Positions 1 through 5,219 of a stretch of DNA of 5,219 bases are shown in pieces (the stretch's first letter is position 1; each line of letters starts with the position of its first letter). This stretch comes from Chitinophagaceae bacterium (GTDB taxonomy: Bacteria > Bacteroidota > Bacteroidia > Chitinophagales > Chitinophagaceae), in NCBI GenBank assembly GCA_003509845.1, contig DOMR01000162.1, positions 2,362 to 7,580 of the forward strand, given 5' to 3'. Made by a program: the position numbers and the translations under genes. The notes beneath the pieces are model-generated. The model saw nothing but the letters and a program-made list of their open reading frames with translations, did not search any database and had not been told where the DNA came from.

Positions 1-282
1 CCTGAAGAACGCATTAGCGCCTATAATAAAAATATGACTGAAGGAGGTTGGGTTGGAAAGGATTTAGGTGCGATGGCTGAAAAATTTAATACACGTTGGT
101 TGCTTGCTGATTATGAAGCGGGGGATATGGTGATTCATAGTCCTTATATGATTCATGCTGCCACAGACAATGTGGATGCAATGGGTAGAATTCGACTTTC
201 AACTGATATTCGTTATCAAAGTATACGAGAAGAATTAGATGTACGATGGGAAAATCATTGGACTTTAGAAGATATGTTATAA
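1..282 (+). CDS. Phytanoyl-CoA dioxygenase (PhyH) family protein, C-terminal part only
   Basis: The reading frame is open from base 1 to a TAA at 280-282, so the gene starts outside the window and only its last 93 residues are visible. The fragment has the end of a PhyH-type double-stranded beta-helix: a GDMVIHSPYMIHAATDN stretch whose second histidine (codon 154-156) fits the distal iron ligand, followed 11 residues later by an arginine (codon 187-189) in GRIRLSTDIRYQ. That spacing matches the distal histidine and 2-oxoglutarate-binding arginine of known PhyH enzymes. The proximal HxD iron ligands must lie upstream of the window. Family members are cytoplasmic Fe(II)/2-oxoglutarate oxygenases that hydroxylate varied small molecules, so the name does not imply phytanoyl-CoA as substrate. 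The internal ATG at 34 is not taken as the start, because the frame continues in coding-like sequence to the edge. It lies 97 bp before the next gene on the same strand and may belong to the same functional cluster. Confidence 0.88.
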   Translation, partial: PEERISAYNKNMTEGGWVGKDLGAMAEKFNTRWLLADYEAGDMVIHSPYMIHAATDNVDAMGRIRLSTDIRYQSIREELDVRWENHWTLEDML

Positions 283-379
283 TCAAATTTAAAATCACAT
301 TCAAATTATTTAAAGGACTTTACTTTTAATATATGTTTTGAGAAATTATATGAGATTATCAAATAGTAAATAAAAATTT
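283..379 (+). promoter_or_regulatory. Intergenic leader, possible weak promoter for the downstream operon
   Basis: This 97 bp AT-rich stretch is the longest non-coding gap in the window and would be the natural place for a promoter of the genes from 380 onwards. The best candidate is TATGTTTTG at 332-340, which resembles the Bacteroidota -7 element TAnnTTTG but has a three-base rather than two-base spacer and no clear TTG-type -33 element upstream. No convincing terminator follows the gene ending at 282. The stretch may simply be a spacer within a longer operon. Confidence 0.2.
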
Positions 380-1345
380 ATGAAAATAGCGGATGTATTG
401 CCTTTATACCCAGATAGGCTTTGGACTTTAGCCAAACAAGTTGGCGTTACACATGCAGTTTCACGTTTGCCATTACATGAAAATGGGGAAACGTCTTTTG
501 AGTATGCGGATTTATTAGCCTTGAAGCAAAGATTTGAAAATTTTGGTTTTAAACTTGAAGTTATTGAGCCGGGCATTAATTCCCAGATGCATAAAATGAA
601 ACTTGGTATTGAAGGTCGTGATCAGGATATTGCGGATTGTATAAAAATGATACGTAATATGGGGGCACTAAATATTCCTATTTTTTGCTACAATTTTATG
701 GCGCAGTTTAATTGGGTTAGAACCGCTATAGATACGCCTACACGTGGCGGCGCTATTGTTACTAGTTACAATCATAGTTTAATGAAAGACGCGCCCTTAA
801 CGGAAGCGGGAATTGTAACAGAGGAGCGACTTTGGGATAATTTAAAATATTTTTTAGAACGTGTAATTCCTGTAGCTGAAGAATCAAATGTTAAATTGGC
901 TTTACATCCTGATGATCCACCTATTTCACCCATTAAGGGAATAGCCAGAATAATTACCAGTGCAGCAGCGCTAAAAAAAGCAATTGACCTCGTACCAAGT
1001 AAAAATAGCGGTGTTACTTTTTGTCAAGGCACTTTGGCTGCCGCAGGAGAAAAAATACCTGATGAAATAGAAGACCTAGGTCGTCAAAATAAAATATTTT
1101 TTGTTCATTTCAGAGATGTGCGTGGTACTGCTGAAAATTTTTCAGAAACTTTTCATGATGATGGACAAACGGATATGTTTGAAGCAATGAAAACTTATAA
1201 AAAAATTGGTTTTGATGGTCCTGTTCGAATTGATCATGTACCCACTATGGAAGGTGAAAAAAATTCAGATCCTGGTTATGGTCAAGATGGTCGACTTTTT
1301 GCATGGGGGTATTTAAAAGGACTTATGGAAGGTGCAGGGTATTAG
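380..1345 (+). CDS. Mannonate dehydratase (UxuA family), short form
   Basis: This 321-residue protein matches the UxuA family, metal-dependent enzymes with a xylose-isomerase-like TIM barrel that convert D-mannonate to 2-keto-3-deoxy-D-gluconate in hexuronate catabolism. Recognisable blocks in order are IPIFCYNFMAQFNWVRT (about 99-115), ALHPDDPP (174-181), GVTFCQGT (211-218), FFVHFRDV (240-247) and VRIDHVP (282-288), then DPGYG (297-301) near the C-terminus. His176, Cys215, His243 and Asp285 sit where canonical enzymes place their His/Cys/His/Asp metal ligands, with nearly the same spacing. It is clearly shorter than E. coli UxuA (about 394 residues): the segment between the YNFM and HPDD blocks is reduced and there is no long C-terminal tail. 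DHV replaces the usual DHG. The start is well fixed: an in-frame TAA lies at 371-373, and an A-rich leader without Shine-Dalgarno precedes the ATG. It begins the tightly spaced gene run. The family is confident; D-mannonate as the actual substrate is inferred and less certain given the short form and the unusual neighbours. Confidence 0.87.
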   Translation: MKIADVLPLYPDRLWTLAKQVGVTHAVSRLPLHENGETSFEYADLLALKQRFENFGFKLEVIEPGINSQMHKMKLGIEGRDQDIADCIKMIRNMGALNIPIFCYNFMAQFNWVRTAIDTPTRGGAIVTSYNHSLMKDAPLTEAGIVTEERLWDNLKYFLERVIPVAEESNVKLALHPDDPPISPIKGIARIITSAAALKKAIDLVPSKNSGVTFCQGTLAAAGEKIPDEIEDLGRQNKIFFVHFRDVRGTAENFSETFHDDGQTDMFEAMKTYKKIGFDGPVRIDHVPTMEGEKNSDPGYGQDGRLFAWGYLKGLMEGAGY

Positions 1346-1382
1346 TAGGTTATGATTCTTGTAAACAGATAAAGCAAAAAAT

Positions 1383-2147
1383 ATGAGATTAAAGAATAGG
1401 GTGGCAATTGTAACAGGCGCTGCTGAATCCATAGGTAAAGCAATTGCACTTCGTTTTGCAAGGGAGGGCGCAAGCGTAGTTGTTAATTATCATACCAAAG
1501 CTGATTTAGCAGCCCAAGTAGTTATGCAAATCATACAGGAAGGCGGTCATGCAATTGCTCTTTGTGCTGACGTTTCTAATGAGGTTGAAGTGCAAGAAAT
1601 GATTCAAGCAACCATTGCAACATTTGGCAGGGTTGATATTTTAGTAAATAATGCAGGAATTGATCCACGTAAAACTTGGAATGAAATTACTGTAGCAGAT
1701 TGGGATCATGTAATGGCAACCAATGTAAGATCACAATTTATATGTGCTAAGGCAGTTTTCCCATTTATGCAGAAACAAGATTATGGAAAAATAATCAATG
1801 TATCTTCTGTTGTTTTTTTAACTGGTCAAAAAGGATATGTGCACTATGTAGCTTCTAAGGGCGCAATCATCGGTTTTACTCGCGCACTCGCCAACGAAAT
1901 TGGTATGCATCATATAAATGTCAATGCTATTATATTGGGAGCAATACATACAGAAAATGAATTGGAAAAATTGGGCTCTTTGGAAGCACAGGAAAAAGCA
2001 ACGAATATGTTAATGGACATTCAAGCCATTCCGCAACGAATTCAGACGAGTGATATAGAAGGAACATTTGTATTTCTAGCTTCTGCTGATAGTGATTTAA
2101 TTACAGGGCAATCAATGAATATAGATGGCGGCTGGATGATGCACTAA
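1383..2147 (+). CDS. SDR family NAD(P)-dependent oxidoreductase
   Basis: This is a complete classical SDR of 254 residues, the usual length, with a single Rossmann domain acting in the cytoplasm. Visible motifs are the N-terminal cofactor loop TGAAESIG (11-18), Asp63 in CADVS, NNAG (89-92), and the catalytic set Asn114, Ser142, Tyr155 and Lys159 (YVASK). The end, INIDGGW-like (MNIDGGW, 245-251), is typical of FabG or glucose-dehydrogenase-like SDRs. Two normally conserved positions differ: the second glycine of TGxxxGxG is Ser16, and the PG motif after strand 6 reads LG (Leu185-Gly186). The sequence after strand 2 (VNYHTK) has no acidic residue, which is compatible with NADP(H). The start is supported by an in-frame TAA at 1362-1364 and an A-rich leader. 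Lying 37 bp after the mannonate dehydratase-like gene, it could be a sugar-acid oxidoreductase such as a fructuronate reductase, but SDR substrates cannot be read from sequence, so this is inference only. Confidence 0.93.
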   Translation: MRLKNRVAIVTGAAESIGKAIALRFAREGASVVVNYHTKADLAAQVVMQIIQEGGHAIALCADVSNEVEVQEMIQATIATFGRVDILVNNAGIDPRKTWNEITVADWDHVMATNVRSQFICAKAVFPFMQKQDYGKIINVSSVVFLTGQKGYVHYVASKGAIIGFTRALANEIGMHHINVNAIILGAIHTENELEKLGSLEAQEKATNMLMDIQAIPQRIQTSDIEGTFVFLASADSDLITGQSMNIDGGWMMH

Positions 2148-2181
2148 TCATCACCGTATAAAAAGATATAAATTAAAAGTT

Positions 2182-3642
2182 ATGAGGGTTGCATTATTAG
2201 GTATTGTTCATGAATCAAACACCTTCGTAAATGAGCCTACGACACTTAATAAATTTAAGGAAAGTCGCTTACTTTTTGAAAATGATATAATACTGCAATA
2301 CAAAAATTCATTTCATGAATTGGGCGGGATGATTGAAGTATTAGAAAAGAACGAAATAGAAATTGTCCCGATACTTTATGCGGAAGCTACCCCTGGTGGC
2401 AAGGTGACTAAGGAAGCTTTTGAGTTTCTTTTACACGAGGCTATCACAAGGATAAAACAACAACTTCCCTTAGATGGTTGCCTAGTCGTGCCGCATGGCG
2501 CAGGTGTTTGCGAAGCATATGATGATATGGATGGCTTTTGGCTTAGTCAATTGAGAGCTACGGTAGGCGATACAATACCAATTATTGGAACACTCGATCC
2601 ACATGCAAATGTAAGCCAGCTAATGATTCATTCAACAGATGCACTTGTTGCTTATAAAACAAATCCGCACATTGATCAAAGAGATGCAGGTAAGGAAGCT
2701 GCAACCATGATGGTTGATTTACTTTTTGGTAAGATTAAACCAGTTCAAATTTTTTCATCACTACCACTTATTATAAGTATAGAGCAGCAATTTTCTGGAG
2801 AAAATCCTTATAAATATTTGCTACAACTATCTGCTGAAATTTGTAAAATGGATGGGATCCTTTCGGCTAGTATTTTACTGGGATTTCCTTATGCCGATGT
2901 ACATGAAATGGGCGCATCACTTATTGTAATATCAAATGGGGATCGGGAGATAGGAAATGTAGCCATTAAAAAGATTGAAAATTATATGATTTCCAACAAA
3001 GGATTATTTGTTGGGACCAAACATGAAATAGCTTCCTTAATTAATAAAGTGAATTCCATTGAAAAGCCTGTTTTATTATTAGATATGGGTGACAATGTAG
3101 GAGGAGGCGCACCTGGTAACAGTATTTATCTACTTGACCAATTAGAGGATGCCGGAATAAAAAATACCTTCATCTGTATTTATGATCCAGTGTGTGTAGC
3201 TACTTTAATGGATGTTGAGATTGGCGCATCCGTTGCAATTAATTTTGGCGAAAGCCATGAAAAAGTTGAAACAAGGAAAAGACAAGTTACCTTAGTTTGG
3301 AAGGGTCATGGAAAATTTGATGAACACAAGCCTAGACATGGCGGACAAATTCATTTTGATATGGGCAATATTGCCATCGTAAAAACAATCAATCAGGATG
3401 TTGTAATGCTAACCTCATTAAGAATAGCACCGTATAGTTTGGTACAACTAACTGCCTTTAACATTGACCCTACTTCATTCAACGCAATTGTTGCAAAAGG
3501 AGTGAATGCCCCTATTGCTGCTTATGCAGAAGTTTGTAAAAATTTTATTCAAATGAATACTCCTGGGGTGACGCAAGCAGATGTAACCCAATTAAATTAC
3601 AAAAAAAGAAGCGTTCCTTTATTTCCATTTGAAAACGAATAA
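2182..3642 (+). CDS. M81 family metallopeptidase (MlrC-like)
   Basis: This 486-residue protein has the two-part architecture of the M81/MlrC family. The N-terminal metal-binding domain (about 1-290) carries GIVHESNTF (7-15), VPHGAG (103-108), TLDPHAN (137-143) and NPHID (161-165). The C-terminal MlrC domain (about 295-475) begins with the family hallmark LLLDMGDNVGGGAPGNS (298-314). Glu11, His105, Asp139, His141 and His163 correspond to the residues proposed as catalytic or zinc-binding in sphingomonad MlrC (recalled as Glu56, His150, Asp184, His186, His208), all at a constant offset of 45. MlrC hydrolyses linearised microcystin and the derived tetrapeptide, but most homologues occur in bacteria that do not degrade microcystin and their substrates are unknown. 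No signal peptide or membrane segment is seen, so it is probably cytoplasmic. The start is the first ATG after an in-frame TGA at 2137-2139. It lies 34 bp after the SDR and 25 bp before the aminotransferase, suggesting that it releases a product used by them. Confidence 0.92.
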   Translation: MRVALLGIVHESNTFVNEPTTLNKFKESRLLFENDIILQYKNSFHELGGMIEVLEKNEIEIVPILYAEATPGGKVTKEAFEFLLHEAITRIKQQLPLDGCLVVPHGAGVCEAYDDMDGFWLSQLRATVGDTIPIIGTLDPHANVSQLMIHSTDALVAYKTNPHIDQRDAGKEAATMMVDLLFGKIKPVQIFSSLPLIISIEQQFSGENPYKYLLQLSAEICKMDGILSASILLGFPYADVHEMGASLIVISNGDREIGNVAIKKIENYMISNKGLFVGTKHEIASLINKVNSIEKPVLLLDMGDNVGGGAPGNSIYLLDQLEDAGIKNTFICIYDPVCVATLMDVEIGASVAINFGESHEKVETRKRQVTLVWKGHGKFDEHKPRHGGQIHFDMGNIAIVKTINQDVVMLTSLRIAPYSLVQLTAFNIDPTSFNAIVAKGVNAPIAAYAEVCKNFIQMNTPGVTQADVTQLNYKKRSVPLFPFENE

Positions 3643-3667
3643 ATTTAAACATTAAAAAATATATATT

Positions 3668-4972
3668 ATGTCTGAAATATCTTATGCTAATTCTGCGCTT
3701 CTATTGGAACGCGCCAAAAAAGTAATTGCGGGTGGCGTATGTTCGGAATTTAGAAAGTATAATCATCCCCACGCCATTTTTTACACACATGGACAAGGAA
3801 GTAAAATATATGATGTAGACGGAAATGAATATCTTGATTTTACATTAAGTCAGGGGCCTATGATTTTAGGACATTCTCATCCTACTGTATTATCTGCTAT
3901 AGAAGAATACTCAAAGCATGGTCAAATGTTTGCAGGGCAGCACATTAAAGAAATAGAGCTTGCTGAAAAATTAAATGAAATTATACCTAGTGCGGAACTG
4001 TTACGTTTTTGTTTAGATGGTTCTGAAGCTGTTCAAACTGCATTTCGTGTAGCCAGGGCAAAAACAGGTAAGAAGAAATTCATTAGGTTTGAAGGCCATT
4101 ACCATGGTTGGCTTGATAATGTAGCCTGGGGTTTATCAAGTCCATCTTTAGAAGCTTTAGGGGATAGAACTTCCCCTAATATTTATCCTTGGAGTCAGGG
4201 TATTTCAGCTGAATCGAAAGATGAATTTATTGTTTTACCATGGAATGATCTTGCCTTGTTAGAAAAGACAATGTCGGAAATGCATCATGAGATTGCGGCT
4301 ATTATAACAGAGCCAATCATGTGTAATAATGGTTGTATTTTACCTGCCCAAGGTTTCTTAGAAGGGATTAGATCCATTTGCGATAAATATAAAAGTGCAT
4401 TTATACTTGACGAAGTGATTACTGGTTTCAGACTTAGTTTGGGTGGGGCACAACAATATTTTAATATCGTGCCGGATATTTCAATTTTTGCAAAAGCTTT
4501 GGGAAGTGGTTATCCAATTAGCGCAATTGTAGGTAAAAGGGAATGGATGTCTTTAATAGAAGAATCAAAAGTGATACATGCAGGCACCATGAATTCAAGT
4601 AATCCAACGGTTGCCGCCGCACTTGCGACTATTTCTGTTTTAGAACAAGAGCAACCTTATGAACGCATGTTTATGCTAGGAAATAAATTAATGAATGGAT
4701 TAAGAAAAGCAGCTGCTGTAGCAAATCAAAAAGTACTTGTGCAAGGTCCTGGCCCCATGTTTATTCTTGCTTTTACAGAACATACAGCTTTTAATGATTA
4801 TAGAGATACCTTTTCAGGTGACAAAGCAAAATTGGCAAAATTTATTGCTGGAATGCATAATAGCAAAATCAGAATTATTGGACGTGGACTTTGGTATATT
4901 AGTGCAGTACATACCGAAGAAGAGGTTGACCATGCAATCAAAATAGCAGCTGAAGTATTTTTAACTTTATAA
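3668..4972 (+). CDS. Class III PLP-dependent aminotransferase, glutamate-1-semialdehyde aminomutase-like
   Basis: This 434-residue protein is a fold-type I, class III aminotransferase. Key features are GSKIYDVDGNEYLDF (44-58), GHSHP (68-72), the phosphate-binding loop region DGSEA (117-121), FEGHYHGW (141-148), TEP (214-216), Asp248 in LDEV (pyridine nitrogen contact), and the PLP-binding Lys276 in FAKALGSGYP. AGTMNSSNP (305-313) supplies the phosphate-contacting threonine of the partner subunit. The N-terminal IAGGVCSEFR region and general layout are closest to glutamate-1-semialdehyde 2,1-aminomutase. However, several HemL signatures are altered: the usual NSGTEA reads LDGSEA, GTxSGNP reads GTMNSSNP, and the C-terminal region near 406-412 reads RGLWYIS. 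With non-haem neighbours, a role in haem synthesis is unlikely. Related enzymes outside HemL include beta-amino-acid aminotransferases. The start follows an in-frame TAA at 3653-3655 and an AT-rich leader. Together with the upstream hydrolase it may deaminate a freed amine; the substrate is unknown. Confidence 0.93.
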   Translation: MSEISYANSALLLERAKKVIAGGVCSEFRKYNHPHAIFYTHGQGSKIYDVDGNEYLDFTLSQGPMILGHSHPTVLSAIEEYSKHGQMFAGQHIKEIELAEKLNEIIPSAELLRFCLDGSEAVQTAFRVARAKTGKKKFIRFEGHYHGWLDNVAWGLSSPSLEALGDRTSPNIYPWSQGISAESKDEFIVLPWNDLALLEKTMSEMHHEIAAIITEPIMCNNGCILPAQGFLEGIRSICDKYKSAFILDEVITGFRLSLGGAQQYFNIVPDISIFAKALGSGYPISAIVGKREWMSLIEESKVIHAGTMNSSNPTVAAALATISVLEQEQPYERMFMLGNKLMNGLRKAAAVANQKVLVQGPGPMFILAFTEHTAFNDYRDTFSGDKAKLAKFIAGMHNSKIRIIGRGLWYISAVHTEEEVDHAIKIAAEVFLTL

Positions 4973-4995
4973 TTTTATTACTTTAAATATTTACA

Positions 4996-5219
4996 ATGAA
5001 AGATAAATTTGAATTAACCAATAAGGTGGCCCTAATCACTGGGGGTGGGTCTGGAATTGGCTTGGGCATTGCTGCTGCATATATTGCGCTTGGCGCAAAG
5101 GTGGCCATTACAGGTCGAAATATTAATAAATTGGAAGCTGCGAAATTAGCACTAGGCGATCACTGCTTTATTTATGTAAATGATGTAACGCAAAAAGATA
5201 CGCATGAAAAATTGGTAGA
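4996..5219 (+). CDS. SDR family oxidoreductase, N-terminal part only
   Basis: Translation from the ATG at 4996 stays open to the right edge and gives 74 residues of a second short-chain dehydrogenase/reductase. It shows the beta-1 strand and full cofactor motif VALITGGGSGIG (11-22), strand 2 ending in ITGRN (38-42), and the DV pair (63-64) that contacts the adenine ring. An arginine (Arg41) right after strand 2 favours NADP(H) over NAD(H). The catalytic Asn-Ser-Tyr-Lys residues lie beyond the window. The start is supported by an in-frame TAA at 4984-4986 and a leader without Shine-Dalgarno, as for the other genes. It sits 23 bp after the aminotransferase and so is probably co-transcribed. It is not a recent duplicate of the SDR at 1383: the N-terminal sequences differ substantially and this one keeps all the glycines of TGxxxGxG. 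Its substrate cannot be inferred. Confidence 0.9.
   Translation, partial: MKDKFELTNKVALITGGGSGIGLGIAAAYIALGAKVAITGRNINKLEAAKLALGDHCFIYVNDVTQKDTHEKLV

Larger units (their letters stand above)
380..5219 (+). other. Predicted catabolic operon (five genes, continues past the right edge)
   Basis: Five consecutive same-strand genes (mannonate dehydratase-like, SDR, M81 hydrolase, class III aminotransferase, SDR) are separated by 37, 34, 25 and 23 bp. None of these gaps holds a GC-rich hairpin with a T-run or a recognisable promoter, which fits one transcript. The PhyH-family gene ending at 282 may be part of the same unit or an adjacent one, since the 97 bp gap also lacks a clear terminator. Co-transcription is inferred from spacing only. 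Confidence 0.6.

Noticed and set aside
34..282. ATG at 34 as the start of an 82-residue protein
   Set aside because: The frame is open back to base 1, and the region from the ATG is the interior of a PhyH domain. The purine-rich GGAGG lies after this ATG, so it cannot serve it as a ribosome binding site.
86..304. Minus-strand open frame of 72 codons
   Set aside because: It lies almost wholly opposite the PhyH-family coding region, has no recognisable motif, and looks like a shadow of the AT-rich + strand gene.
311..322. Inverted repeat TAAAGGACTTTA as a hairpin terminator or operator
   Set aside because: The arms are five bases, mostly A/T, with a two-base loop, too short and weak for a terminator. 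Such matches are expected by chance in AT-rich DNA.
346..576. Minus-strand open frame of 76 codons
   Set aside because: It overlaps the 5' part of the well-supported mannonate dehydratase gene and resembles no known protein.
1352..1372. Six-codon open frame (ATG to TAA) between the dehydratase and the first SDR
   Set aside because: It is too short to judge, has no ribosome binding signal or attenuator structure around it, and is likely chance.
2182..3642. Microcystin degradation (mlr) cluster
   Set aside because: Only an MlrC-family homologue is present; no MlrA, MlrB or MlrD homologue is visible in the window, and M81 proteins are common outside microcystin degraders.
4737..4946. Plus-strand open frame of 69 codons
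   Set aside because: It is out of frame inside the aminotransferase gene, whose own frame is intact and conserved through this region, so it is not evidence of a frameshift.

Overview
The window is AT-rich and every gene lies on the + strand. The organism is most likely a member of the Bacteroidota, perhaps near Sphingobacteriaceae or Chitinophagaceae. None of the internal starts has a Shine-Dalgarno sequence; instead the ATG codons follow A/T-rich leaders, as is common in that phylum. This placement is an inference from composition and start context, not from a marker gene.

Layout: (1) positions 1-282, the C-terminal end of a phytanoyl-CoA dioxygenase (PhyH) family Fe(II)/2-oxoglutarate oxygenase, cut by the left edge; (2) 283-379, the only sizeable gap (97 bp), with at most a weak promoter-like element; (3) 380-1345, a short-form mannonate dehydratase (UxuA family); (4) 1383-2147, a complete short-chain dehydrogenase/reductase (SDR) with two unusual substitutions in conserved motifs; (5) 2182-3642, an M81/MlrC family metallohydrolase; (6) 3668-4972, a class III PLP-dependent aminotransferase resembling glutamate-1-semialdehyde aminomutase but diverged from HemL; (7) 4996-5219, the N-terminal part of a second SDR, cut by the right edge. 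The five genes from 380 onwards are separated by only 37, 34, 25 and 23 bp with no convincing terminator, so they look like one transcription unit that continues beyond the window.

Taken together this looks like a catabolic operon. The enzyme classes present are an oxygenase just upstream, a sugar-acid dehydratase, two NAD(P)-dependent oxidoreductases, a zinc hydrolase of a family known to split small peptide or amide bonds, and an aminotransferase. A plausible but unproven reading is that a small amide-linked or amino-bearing sugar-acid-like compound is oxidised, hydrolysed, deaminated and dehydrated. The substrate cannot be read from the sequence. No RNA genes, CRISPR arrays, insertion sequences or notable repeats were seen.
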